The notes beneath the pieces were generated by a model, which saw only the letters and a program-made list of their open reading frames with translations, searched no databases and was not told the origin of the DNA. A stretch of DNA of 64,000 nt from CAZJLN01 sp964540765 (lineage in GTDB: Bacteria; Chloroflexota; Anaerolineae; Anaerolineales; Anaerolineaceae): positions 3,698 to 67,697 of the forward strand of contig CAZINW010000009.1 in assembly GCA_964540765.1 (NCBI GenBank), given 5' to 3'. How positions within the stretch are numbered: the first letter of the stretch is position 1; the number at the start of each line of letters is the position of its first letter. The position numbers and the translations under genes were made by a program. Positions 17,825 through 26,623 of the stretch are shown here, piece after piece.

Positions 17825-18721
17825 TTAAGCCCGGTTAAAACTGCCAAGGAAATTTTTAATTTTATCCATTACTATCATTTCCACTGCAGCCTGTGCTTGA
17901 GCCAATTTCTCTGCAGGTAAGGCGCTCATCTCGGCGCTGGTTAAATATTCCTTGCGACCCAATGCGCCCAAAGCTGCCAATTCCAGGTCGGTGGCAACAT
18001 TCACCTTGGAGATTCCCCCGCCGGGCAGGTGCATGGAATCTTGGATCATTTCAGAAGGAACTCCTGACCCTCCATGTAAAACCAGGTGAACTGGGGTTAG
18101 TTTGCGAATTTGCCGCAGGCGTTCCAAATCCACCTTCGGTTGACGAACGCTATAGACACCATGTGCAGTTCCAACAGAGACTGCCAATGCATCCACCCCC
18201 GTCTCCTCAACGAACCTTTGAGCCTCATCTGGACGTGTATATAGTTCTTCATCTGATCCAGTCTCAATAAAATCGGCAGTCCCAATCTTCCCCAGTTCAG
18301 CTTCAACAGAAATATCATAGGCATGGGCATATTCCACCACATGGCAGGTGATGGCTATATTTTCTTCCAGCGGTTTATCAGAGGCATCAATCATCACGGA
18401 CGAAAAACCAACTGAAATGGCCGTCTCAATCACATTGAATGATTTTGTATGATCAAGATGCAAGACCGTGGGAATGGTGACCTGTTGTTTTTCCATCTCA
18501 GTAAAAAATTCTTCAGCAAATTGTTTCAAGGTGACCTGATACCTGTTCAGTTCTTTTTGAGAGATTTGAACAATGATTGGTGACTGGGCTATCTGACCAG
18601 CCCTTAAGATTGGACAGATCATGGCAATGCATCGCGGTGAGAAAGAGCCTACCGCGTATCCCCCTCTTTCAGCTGATGGTAAGACTTCATTCAAGCTTGG
18701 GGCACGTAATTGACTCGTCAT
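17825..18721 (-). CDS. class II fructose-bisphosphate aldolase family protein
   Basis: 298 residues of the zinc-dependent class II aldolase family (FbaA/GatY/KbaY). Visible motifs: HLDHTKS with the catalytic Asp and zinc His near residue 85, VEAELGKIG near 140, GTAHGVY near 183, LHGGSGVP near 214 and ISKVNVATDLE near 236. It cleaves a ketose-bisphosphate to DHAP plus an aldehyde; whether the substrate is fructose-, tagatose- or another bisphosphate is not settled by sequence. The ribosome site AGGAG lies within the end of the FGGY kinase gene, so translation is coupled. Together with the neighbouring kinase it could complete breakdown of a released sugar to triose phosphates. Confidence 0.88.
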   Translation of the reverse strand: MTSQLRAPSLNEVLPSAERGGYAVGSFSPRCIAMICPILRAGQIAQSPIIVQISQKELNRYQVTLKQFAEEFFTEMEKQQVTIPTVLHLDHTKSFNVIETAISVGFSSVMIDASDKPLEENIAITCHVVEYAHAYDISVEAELGKIGTADFIETGSDEELYTRPDEAQRFVEETGVDALAVSVGTAHGVYSVRQPKVDLERLRQIRKLTPVHLVLHGGSGVPSEMIQDSMHLPGGGISKVNVATDLELAALGALGRKEYLTSAEMSALPAEKLAQAQAAVEMIVMDKIKNFLGSFNRA

Positions 18722-18725
18722 TTGA

Positions 18726-20225
18726 TCACTCCTGAAAATTATTGAAAGATTGAGAATAATTGCGCAAAGGTTCCTGAAACATCAGGTATCCTTGATCAAA
18801 TAATCTTTTATAGATGGCATGATTTTCCGCATCAGGATAAAAAGTATCCACCTTTTGAGGAGCCAGCCTTGCCAGTGCCTCTGTGGCATCCCGATACAGG
18901 CCGCAACCAATCCCTGCCGCCAGAGCCGCACCCAATAAGGTTGCTTCTGGTTGGGTTGGCGCAATGATCTCACAGCCACTTATATCTGCCTTGATTTGCA
19001 TCCAAGCCAGATAGCGGGAACCGCCCCCCGCCGCCACCAGCGAGCATATCGCCTGCCCGGACATTTTTTCTCCAGACCGGCGAATAAATTCCATTTCATA
19101 AGCCACACCTTCCAGTACAGCTTTAAATATATCTTCAGATTTATGCGACATGGTGATCCCGATAAATGCCGCACGAGTCCTGGAGTTTGTATGCGGTGAA
19201 CCACTCCCCAAGAGGTAAGGATAGTAAAGTATGCCAGTCGGACCTGAATTGGCAAGGTCAATGAGATTTTCCAGTTCAATATATGAAAGTGGGGTGGGAG
19301 AGACCACTCCACGCATCCATTCCAAGGATCCACCAGAGGTGGAATTGCCGCCCATCCAATATCCCAACCCTTGTGCGACATGACAGCCATACTGCAACCC
19401 GAGAAGATAATCATCCTCTGTCAGCAGTCTCTCCGGAAGCATGCCGATCAAGGTTTCTGCTGTGCCCATTGAATCAAAAACAATGCCGGGCGTGATGGCA
19501 CCCATCGCCAGGGCTGCACAGACATGATCATGACCACAAATGGAAACCGCTGTGCCTGCCTTGATGCCTGAAAAATCCCTTGATAATTTTCCAATGGGTT
19601 TGCCGCTGGGATAGGCTGGTGGAAAGATATCTTCCGGGATACCCCAATTCAGCAGCCATTCAGAATCCCATTCCTTGCGATCCAATCGAAATGCCAAAGT
19701 TCTGCTTGCAAGTGAGTAATCAGTACCATAATTCCCAGTTAGATAATACGCAACAAAATCTGCAGCTGACAACCAGAGTTTGTTTGTTAACGACCATCCT
19801 TTGTCTTGGCTAAGCCACAGAATTTTTGCCAGGCTCGATTTAAAGTTAACTTTGAGACCAAATTTTAGATAACACTCAAGGGAACTGCATCTTTCGAGGA
19901 TCAAGTCAGCACTCGTCTGTGAGCTGGTCTCAAACCATGGTAAAAGTGGCGAACTGGGATTACCAGAATCTCGCTCAACAAGCAGGCCTGTTTCTGCCAT
20001 GCTGGCAATTCCAATGGCTGCAACCGGCTCTTGTTGATCAAGCGTAATTTCATACAAGATGGTCTTGACAATCTCAAGCACTTGCAATGGATCATAATAA
20101 GTCCATCCCTCTGGTGATTGATGGGTGATCATCGGTCGATTGGCTATTCTGACCGCCACACCATCTTCATTGAACAATCCTGCTTTACAATGGGTTGTTC
20201 CGATATCAATTGCAATCAAAGTCAT
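18726..20225 (-). CDS. FGGY-family carbohydrate kinase
   Basis: 499 residues with the two-domain actin-like kinase fold. The N-terminal phosphate loop is AIDIGTTHCKAGLF (residues 4-17); ICGHDHVCAALAMGA lies near residue 235 and the C-terminal AAGGGSRYLAWMQIKAD and EATLLGAALAA motifs are intact. It should phosphorylate a free sugar or polyol with ATP. Closest in general appearance to xylulokinase/fuculokinase-type members, but specificity cannot be assigned. It is four bases upstream of the class II aldolase and 24 bases downstream of the racemase-fold gene, pointing to a kinase-aldolase route. Confidence 0.87.
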   Translation of the reverse strand: MTLIAIDIGTTHCKAGLFNEDGVAVRIANRPMITHQSPEGWTYYDPLQVLEIVKTILYEITLDQQEPVAAIGIASMAETGLLVERDSGNPSSPLLPWFETSSQTSADLILERCSSLECYLKFGLKVNFKSSLAKILWLSQDKGWSLTNKLWLSAADFVAYYLTGNYGTDYSLASRTLAFRLDRKEWDSEWLLNWGIPEDIFPPAYPSGKPIGKLSRDFSGIKAGTAVSICGHDHVCAALAMGAITPGIVFDSMGTAETLIGMLPERLLTEDDYLLGLQYGCHVAQGLGYWMGGNSTSGGSLEWMRGVVSPTPLSYIELENLIDLANSGPTGILYYPYLLGSGSPHTNSRTRAAFIGITMSHKSEDIFKAVLEGVAYEMEFIRRSGEKMSGQAICSLVAAGGGSRYLAWMQIKADISGCEIIAPTQPEATLLGAALAAGIGCGLYRDATEALARLAPQKVDTFYPDAENHAIYKRLFDQGYLMFQEPLRNYSQSFNNFQE

Positions 20226-20249
20226 AACATTGTCCCGGGTAAACTAGGC

Positions 20250-20936
20250 TTAATCAGCTTTTTTCGACCTGCAATCACGCAATTTTTCGGCGACCTGCCA
20301 AACCTCTTCCACCGCAAGGCGTGAACTTGAAAGGAATTTATGCTGCACATCAACGGATAACTGCGGTACCACCCGTGCCATGGATGCTTGCGCCAATACC
20401 ACCAGTTCTACTCGTGCCGCCAATGCATTTAAGGCTTTTATCAGCAACCTGTCGTGACCGTCCCGATCACCTTTGGATAGACATTCAAAAGCATCCTCCA
20501 CAAGGACTGATTGCAGTTTGATCGACTTCCCAGCCTTTTTGGACTTAGCAGAAAGCAAGCGCGCGGTTGGAGCCAAAGTTGTGGGCAGGGTGGCAGCTAC
20601 CCCGATATTGCCTGAAAGTTTGATCGCAGCATCTGCCATGGCATTATCTATTCGTACGACAGGAATATTTACGGCGGATTGCATCAGTGGAACCAGCTCT
20701 CCAACAGAAGAACAGGCTTCCAGGATCAGATTTGAGCCGACCTCCTGAGCAAAACGCGTATATGCAACCAGTCTTTCCTGTACTTGAACCAGATTTCCAT
20801 CGTTCATCAATAATTGTGGCAGTATGGAATCATCTACAAAATTGATCACGTCACAATCAGGTATCAATTCCAAAGCCAGGGATTTAAGCGGATCAACTGT
20901 CGTGATCGTGGTGTGGATTATTGCCAGCTTAATCAT
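20250..20936 (-). CDS. aspartate/glutamate racemase-fold protein
   Basis: 228 residues of the Asp/Glu/hydantoin racemase superfamily. The first catalytic cysteine is present (EACSSVGEL, about residue 86). At the place of the second cysteine the sequence reads LAQASMARVVP, with Ala-Ser instead of Cys-Thr, so a two-cysteine racemisation mechanism is not possible. Members with one cysteine act as decarboxylases or isomerases, or are uncharacterised. ATG overlaps the GH35-like gene stop by four bases (ATGA). Its place among sugar hydrolases and kinases suggests a sugar or sugar-acid substrate rather than an amino acid, but this is inference. Confidence 0.75.
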   Translation of the reverse strand: MIKLAIIHTTITTVDPLKSLALELIPDCDVINFVDDSILPQLLMNDGNLVQVQERLVAYTRFAQEVGSNLILEACSSVGELVPLMQSAVNIPVVRIDNAMADAAIKLSGNIGVAATLPTTLAPTARLLSAKSKKAGKSIKLQSVLVEDAFECLSKGDRDGHDRLLIKALNALAARVELVVLAQASMARVVPQLSVDVQHKFLSSSRLAVEEVWQVAEKLRDCRSKKAD

Positions 20937-22969
20937 TTTTGAGACCTTCGGATCTGTAAAATAGTGCCATCCTTACCCGCAACGCTGACCAGGAATGGTT
21001 CAACTTCATTTCTTCCAGTTGACAGATTAAAACTTTCCCACTGTCCCTTTGCAAATTCAGGATCAAATTCCACCTGTGCAGTTCTTGCCTCTTTGGAGTT
21101 GTTGGTAGCGATGATTATAAAGCCTTCATGGTCTTCAAAGAGAGCTGTCTTTACATGTTCATCCAAGGAGCGGGAGCAAATGGGAATATTAAAATGATGA
21201 TGAACAGCCAGCACCAGGCTGGCTGAAGGCTGTATTCCCAGCATTGTCAGCCTGCCTTTACCAACGGGCTGAGTATACCCAATTGTGTATTGGTTGCCAT
21301 TTTGCAGACCCCATTGCAAAGCGTTTTCTTCCATGGTCAGCCCAGCCGGGGTTGCACGACGTGCAGTGATAGGCTCCCCGGGCACACCTGCATAAGTGTA
21401 AATCCAGGGCGTGTTTACGGATACTCCCAGAGATAATTCAAGCCCAAGCTGAGGCATGCCTTTGATAATGCCCGCAGCAGGTATGATATTCAGAAGATTG
21501 AGCGATTGCATGGCATCATCCAAATAGGGAAAAGCACCCATGCATACCAGATGCCCGCCTTCAATCACAAACGCTTGTAAACGTTTCTGCCCGTTCGCTG
21601 AAAGCCAGTTGCCGCCCGCATAAAAAGCAATCGGTTTTGAACAGCTGCCATGATCAAGGTCAAAAAATTCATAATCCACATCCGCATCATAGAAGGCTTG
21701 CAATAATTCCTGACCAGGGCGAATCGAAGCACGCTGAAGTGGATCAAAGGTCACAGCCGTACTCGTTAATTTGACCAAATCTTTTGGATGTACTTCATTA
21801 TAAAGGGAGACAATATCTTTAAAAGCCGCAAACAGATCAGGACGCGTGCGTCCCCACAGATTTATGGGCGATTGATACCAGTTATCGCGATCCACCAGCA
21901 TATACCAATTCCAACCTGCAGCACCTGCCTGCAGAGCTGATAAGCAGATCAACCGGTAATGATTGGGGGTTAATACATCGACCTCCGGCAGCCAATCGTG
22001 CCAGATGCCTGCCTCAAATTCAGGAATGTAAGGTAGTTTTGAGTAAGTGCGGGTGTAACGTACTGCTTCCAAAAGAGCACGATGTTCATTTGGACGCCCA
22101 TCCAGTTCGTTGGAAGGATAAATGTCAGGGCCGCTCAGATCCCCGACGGCTTCCAGCTCATTCCAGGGCTGGGTTGAAACACCAGAATAAGTGTTTAAAT
22201 ACATGGGCATATCTACGCCGAGTTGTCTGTAAACCCCTACAGCCCACTCTGCAACCTTTGTGACATAATCATGTTCGAATCGCACGTAATCGAGGTAGCG
22301 GCTGATCAAACTGGGTTCTGAATGGAAGAGTGCTGTAACAGCCCTGGCTTCTTCAAAGTTCGTATATTTCACATCCCATGCCTGGTTCAGGCGTTGAATT
22401 TCACTATACCGGGTCTTTAGAAATTCTTGGAATAAGCCGGCAGTATTTCCCAAACCCAACTGCTCCGTGTACCAGTGCGACCAGGGATCAATTTCATTAT
22501 CCGCCTGCCAGAGGATGATGTTGCCTCCTTTGGAAGCCAGAAAAGGTAATGCCACATCTGTAACTGCCTGCATATATGGTAAAGCCGCTGCTTGGAAGGC
22601 TGGATCTAATCGGTGATAGCGGGCTGCATAATCAGGTACACCATTATTGTGCCATTCACTGTAAATATAGGGCCCAGGGCGGAATATAACCCAAAATCCT
22701 TCACTACGCAGCAATTCCAGGAAACTCACAAGATTACGATGTGGATCAGTTCTTCCTGTAAAGTCAAACCTGCCTGGCTCCAATTCATGAAAATCCCAAC
22801 AGGCATACGTCGCAATCACATTCAGACCCATTTCACGCACGCGACGCAAGACCTGCAACCATCTTTCTGGATCAAGACGCCAATAATGAACTTCGCCGCT
22901 TAACAATGGTATTTCAACATCCCCAACATGCATGGTTTTATCAATTATTTTTATAATTGGTTTATTCAT
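20933..22969 (-). CDS. GH35-like beta-galactosidase (678 aa)
   Basis: Clan GH-A TIM-barrel hydrolase. LSGEVHYWRLDPERW (about 23-37), FRPGPYIYSEW (about 96-106) and the acid/base motif WQADNEIDPW (Glu159) match the GH35 pattern; PEFEAGIW near 316-323 holds the likely nucleophile glutamate. A beta-galactosidase trimerisation-type domain follows (about 410-600). GH42 is the main alternative. ATG 22969 overlaps the upstream gene stop as ATGA and has AGGA upstream, so it is preferred to the frame start at 23008. It would remove terminal beta-galactose from complex glycans in the same operon as GH84 and the mannosidases. Confidence 0.83.
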   Translation of the reverse strand: MNKPIIKIIDKTMHVGDVEIPLLSGEVHYWRLDPERWLQVLRRVREMGLNVIATYACWDFHELEPGRFDFTGRTDPHRNLVSFLELLRSEGFWVIFRPGPYIYSEWHNNGVPDYAARYHRLDPAFQAAALPYMQAVTDVALPFLASKGGNIILWQADNEIDPWSHWYTEQLGLGNTAGLFQEFLKTRYSEIQRLNQAWDVKYTNFEEARAVTALFHSEPSLISRYLDYVRFEHDYVTKVAEWAVGVYRQLGVDMPMYLNTYSGVSTQPWNELEAVGDLSGPDIYPSNELDGRPNEHRALLEAVRYTRTYSKLPYIPEFEAGIWHDWLPEVDVLTPNHYRLICLSALQAGAAGWNWYMLVDRDNWYQSPINLWGRTRPDLFAAFKDIVSLYNEVHPKDLVKLTSTAVTFDPLQRASIRPGQELLQAFYDADVDYEFFDLDHGSCSKPIAFYAGGNWLSANGQKRLQAFVIEGGHLVCMGAFPYLDDAMQSLNLLNIIPAAGIIKGMPQLGLELSLGVSVNTPWIYTYAGVPGEPITARRATPAGLTMEENALQWGLQNGNQYTIGYTQPVGKGRLTMLGIQPSASLVLAVHHHFNIPICSRSLDEHVKTALFEDHEGFIIIATNNSKEARTAQVEFDPEFAKGQWESFNLSTGRNEVEPFLVSVAGKDGTILQIRRSQK

Positions 22970-24663
22970 GGTTTCTTTTCCTGTGATACCGGGTCTGCCT
23001 GCTTCCATATTTTCCTGATCAATGCATAATCTTCCGCATCCAGCGCTTCACCGGTGGCATCGATATGGCTGGCATAATATAATGAGGGAACGCCAAGTTC
23101 AGATTGCAGGTAAAGATAATTGCGCCAGCTGGCTTTATCCGGCATTGGCCAATTGTCAGTATCGATGAGCGCGTTTGGGCAGGCAATCCATGCCACTTTC
23201 GCCCTATGCACCATCGCTGGATTAACCGGACTGGTAGTGTTTATATCGTTCAATCTGATCATATCGATCACATCTGCCAGGTATGGATTTGGTGTATGCG
23301 ATATGATCAGTGCATCCTCCCTGATCCTTTTCGCCTCTCGGTACAATATTTCCAGGTAGGCTTTCATCAGTTCAAGCCCCCAAACATTGCCAAAAAGGTG
23401 CATACCAGGTCCGGAAGGGATTCGCGCGGTAAAATCCACTTTAAATCCGTCAGCATTATAGCCATCAATTCCTAACATATGCTGCACTGATTCTATCAGA
23501 CGTCGTTCGCATTTGGGATTGGTGGGATCAAACGCCACCACCCTGCCACTTGCATTTGTGATGCATTCATCGATCGGTAATCCTTCAGGATCCCATGCTT
23601 TTAACCACAGCAATACTTTTCGACCCAAGCCATGTTGCTGGTCAATAAAACCTCGCAGATCAGGCCATTTTTCCGCATCAACTTCATTTCTACCATAGGT
23701 TGACTGCCATTTGTCATCCAGGACGACAATGCCTGGATTGCAATTATTCTTCTCCAAAATTTTCAGGAAGTCTTCATAGTGATTCTGTCGGGAAAAATCT
23801 GCAGCGGCGCCATTGGTTTGCCTGGCTAGATGATTTTGCGCACCCCAACCGCAGAAAATTGGACTTTGCCACCAGTCCGGTTTCTCAGGCAGGTATCCTT
23901 CTGGAACCAATTTCTTCTCCTTTAATGCCTGCACATAAACGCTGAGCACATCATATGCATCTTTGGAAAAGTCAAATCCAATGGCAGGCAGGACAGCCCT
24001 TCCTTGAACCCGGGTATATCCTTCATAAGCAAGGCTGAGAAAAAATGCGTCAGATGCACCGTGATAACTGTATTCCGTAAAACGATTATCTCCCTGCTGC
24101 GCTTCCACACCCATGCCTATCCAACCAACATCATATGCCATCGCAAAACAAAACGGAGGAGGTGTGAAAAACCAATCCCCGCGTGCAGGAAGTGGAACTC
24201 CCATTAGGTCTATCCGGGCATTTCCATCAAGTTTAAAATAGATTTTTTCCTGGCTGTTGGGTTCTGGATTAAAACCAAAGTTAAAAGCCTGACCTGACCA
24301 GAAAAATCCGGATCCCCACCGCATTTGACCTGAGTAATAACCCCCAAAATAATTCGCCTCAGCCAGGGGACCGTTCCCTTCCACTTCAATCTCATAGACA
24401 AAGCGTTTAGGGGAACAGCGAAAGCGATATTCTTTTGCGCTCCAGACAGAACTTGTGGCTCGTAGTTTGAATATCGTTTCCTTACCCGATTGACTCACCT
24501 TCCAATCTTCAATGCCGGTCGTGTCATCCCGTCCTTCCAATGGATGCACTGAGGACAAGACAAACAGATCAACAATTCTATCAACCGAATCGCTGTAAAC
24601 ACGAACAAAGGGGCGGTCATCAAGAAAAATCAGCCGATAAGTCTCTCCTTCATACCTTAACAC
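22966..24663 (-). CDS. GH31/GH36-like TIM-barrel alpha-glycosidase
   Basis: 565 residues. The N-terminal half is a beta-sandwich region with many aromatics; the C-terminal half is a barrel with VVLDDKWQ (Asp316/317), KVLLWLKAWD (about 349-358) and GFKVDF (Asp410, likely nucleophile), the layout of clan GH-D and GH31 alpha-glycosidases. Exact family not decided; alpha-galactosidase, alpha-glucosidase and alpha-xylosidase are all possible. The start codon is GTG at 24663, with GGAGGT inside the end of the permease gene 11 bases upstream. No signal peptide. It directly follows the ABC permeases and so is probably among the first enzymes meeting the imported sugar. Confidence 0.75.
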   Translation of the reverse strand: MLRYEGETYRLIFLDDRPFVRVYSDSVDRIVDLFVLSSVHPLEGRDDTTGIEDWKVSQSGKETIFKLRATSSVWSAKEYRFRCSPKRFVYEIEVEGNGPLAEANYFGGYYSGQMRWGSGFFWSGQAFNFGFNPEPNSQEKIYFKLDGNARIDLMGVPLPARGDWFFTPPPFCFAMAYDVGWIGMGVEAQQGDNRFTEYSYHGASDAFFLSLAYEGYTRVQGRAVLPAIGFDFSKDAYDVLSVYVQALKEKKLVPEGYLPEKPDWWQSPIFCGWGAQNHLARQTNGAAADFSRQNHYEDFLKILEKNNCNPGIVVLDDKWQSTYGRNEVDAEKWPDLRGFIDQQHGLGRKVLLWLKAWDPEGLPIDECITNASGRVVAFDPTNPKCERRLIESVQHMLGIDGYNADGFKVDFTARIPSGPGMHLFGNVWGLELMKAYLEILYREAKRIREDALIISHTPNPYLADVIDMIRLNDINTTSPVNPAMVHRAKVAWIACPNALIDTDNWPMPDKASWRNYLYLQSELGVPSLYYASHIDATGEALDAEDYALIRKIWKQADPVSQEKKP

Positions 24664-24668
24664 AATCG

Positions 24669-25583
24669 TTACCGACCTCCCATGCCGCTGAAGGAGATGC
24701 CTTCAATAAAGTATTGCTGGAAGATAATGTAAATTAATAGAACTGGCAAAATTGTGATCAGGCTTGCAGCCATTAGCCAGTGCCAGGCAGGTGAACCACC
24801 TGCTGCTGCTTCAAACTGGCGTAGTCCCAATTGGATCGTATATAAGCGCTCACTCTGCAGGTAGAGCAGTGGACCCATGAAGTCCTGCCAGACACCATTA
24901 AAGGTAAAAATCGCTACAGTCGCCAATGCTGGTTTGGTTAAAGGCATAACAATGCTCCACCAGATGCGTAATTCACTGGCGCCCTCAATCTTTGCGGCTT
25001 CAGAAAGTTCCGTGGGAATTGCCCGCATGAATTGCCTCAACAGAAAAATATAAAAAGCACTGCCTGTGAAGGCTGGCACTATCAATGGTAGAAATGTATT
25101 CGTCCAAACCCTCGAGCCTTGGATACCAAAAGCCGGTAGTTTGGAAAATAACACAAATTGTGGGATCATGAGGACTACACTCGGGAGCATCATTGTCGCC
25201 AGCACAATAGAAAAGAGCACATCCCTTCCTTTCCAACGCAGTCGCGAAAAAGAGTATGCCACCAGTGAAGAGGAAAACACTTGCCCAATCACGTTTAAGA
25301 CTGTGATGATCACGGTATTTATAGTCCATTGCGGCCACATGCCGAAACTGAAGGCATCTTTAAAGTTTTCCCATGCAAACCTGGTTGGGATCCAGTTTGT
25401 ACTCATCAAATCTGATGGTTCTTTCAGCGAAGTGGAAATCATCCATAAAAATGGTACGACAAAGGCAATGGCGATGGTCGTCATCAATACAAATGCAGCC
25501 ACCCTTCCTGGTGTCCAATGATGTATATTAAAAATCTTTTGCCAGCGGGTTTTCTTATTATAGGAAGAATTTACGGTTGCCAT
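24669..25583 (-). CDS. carbohydrate ABC transporter permease (MalG type)
   Basis: 304 residues with six predicted membrane segments and a cytoplasmic EAA loop (EAAKIEGASELRIWWSIVMP, about 197-216), typical of the CUT1 second permease. It pairs with the MalF-type permease 12 bases upstream and with the binding lipoprotein at 26624-28030 to import oligosaccharides. AGGAG lies eight bases before the ATG. No ATP-binding subunit is encoded in the window, so a shared MsmK-like ATPase elsewhere is likely. Confidence 0.93.
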   Translation of the reverse strand: MATVNSSYNKKTRWQKIFNIHHWTPGRVAAFVLMTTIAIAFVVPFLWMISTSLKEPSDLMSTNWIPTRFAWENFKDAFSFGMWPQWTINTVIITVLNVIGQVFSSSLVAYSFSRLRWKGRDVLFSIVLATMMLPSVVLMIPQFVLFSKLPAFGIQGSRVWTNTFLPLIVPAFTGSAFYIFLLRQFMRAIPTELSEAAKIEGASELRIWWSIVMPLTKPALATVAIFTFNGVWQDFMGPLLYLQSERLYTIQLGLRQFEAAAGGSPAWHWLMAASLITILPVLLIYIIFQQYFIEGISFSGMGGR

Positions 25584-25595
25584 GCGATTATCTCC

Positions 25596-26543
25596 TTAAT
25601 CTCCTGTCTCATAGTAAACCCATTTCTTTGATAACCATAACTGAATGCCAGTAATCGCCAAAATGATTAAGAAAAGGATCCATGCCAATGCAGAAGCATA
25701 CCCCATTTGCAGTCCACCCACACCAACCCTGCCAAATGCACGATTGTACAGGTAAAGTACATAGAATAGCATGGACTGTCCAGGGCCGCCAAGGGCGGAA
25801 TTTTGACCAGAGAGGATCAATGCAGTTTGAAATATCTGGAATGCCCCGATAATGCCGGTGATAACTTGAAAAAAGATGGTGGGTGTCAATAAAGGTAAAG
25901 TAATTTTCCTGGTTTTTTGCCATGCAGAAGCGCCATCCATTTCAGCAGCTTCATAAAGAGACACCGGTATACCCTTGATCCCAGCCAGGTAAATGATTAC
26001 ATTTCCCCCAATCCACCACATACCCATTACCACCATTCCAGGTTTTGTCCAGACCGGATCCACAAACCAGCTGGGTCCGTTAATTCCAAATATCTCCAAA
26101 AAACGGTTAAAGAGGCCATTTGGCGCCAGGATCCATTGCCAGAGAAAAACTGCTGCAATGCCTGATAACACATTGGGAAGGTAGATGATCCCCCTAAAGA
26201 ATTTTTCACCAGGCATTTTCACATTGAGTAACAATGCTATACCTATCGAAAAAATCACGACCAGGGGAGTTTTAATAACCACCATCCACAAAGTATTACT
26301 CATTGACTTTATGAACATGGGGTCTTCAAAAAGGATATTGTAATAATTTTCAACACCAATCCATTGAGGGGATTTAATAATGTTGTATTTTGTAAAACTC
26401 GTATATAACGAAAAAAGCATGGGAACAACAGTGAATAATAAAAATCCAAAAATCCACGGGGATGCGAAAAGCCAGCCAGTCAGCGATTCTCTTTTCGCCA
26501 AGCTCAACTTAGATCGACGCTTGACGACTAATGCGGTAGTCAT
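25596..26543 (-). CDS. carbohydrate ABC transporter permease (MalF type)
   Basis: 315 residues, six membrane segments, N-terminal basic stretch, and an EAA loop reading YEAAEMDGASAWQKTRKITLP (about 197-217) that docks the ATPase. It forms the heterodimeric channel with the MalG-type permease downstream. A strong 10-bp stem-loop lies between this gene and the binding-protein gene (26571-26601) and may lower permease mRNA relative to the binding protein. AAGGAATAACA precedes the ATG. Confidence 0.93.
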   Translation of the reverse strand: MTTALVVKRRSKLSLAKRESLTGWLFASPWIFGFLLFTVVPMLFSLYTSFTKYNIIKSPQWIGVENYYNILFEDPMFIKSMSNTLWMVVIKTPLVVIFSIGIALLLNVKMPGEKFFRGIIYLPNVLSGIAAVFLWQWILAPNGLFNRFLEIFGINGPSWFVDPVWTKPGMVVMGMWWIGGNVIIYLAGIKGIPVSLYEAAEMDGASAWQKTRKITLPLLTPTIFFQVITGIIGAFQIFQTALILSGQNSALGGPGQSMLFYVLYLYNRAFGRVGVGGLQMGYASALAWILFLIILAITGIQLWLSKKWVYYETGD

Positions 26544-26570
26544 TGTTATTCCTTCTTATCACAAGAAGAG

Positions 26571-26601
26571 TGGTCGACGCGTCCTGAAAATGCGTCGACC
26601 A
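26571..26601. promoter_or_regulatory. intra-operon stem-loop between binding protein and permease
   Basis: TGGTCGACGC (26571-26580) and GCGTCGACCA (26592-26601) form a perfect 10-bp stem with an 11-base loop. No U-run follows on the minus strand. Such stems after binding-protein genes often protect the upstream mRNA or partly stop transcription. Confidence 0.6.
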
Positions 26602-26623
26602 TCTCGTAAGCAAACTAATTCCT

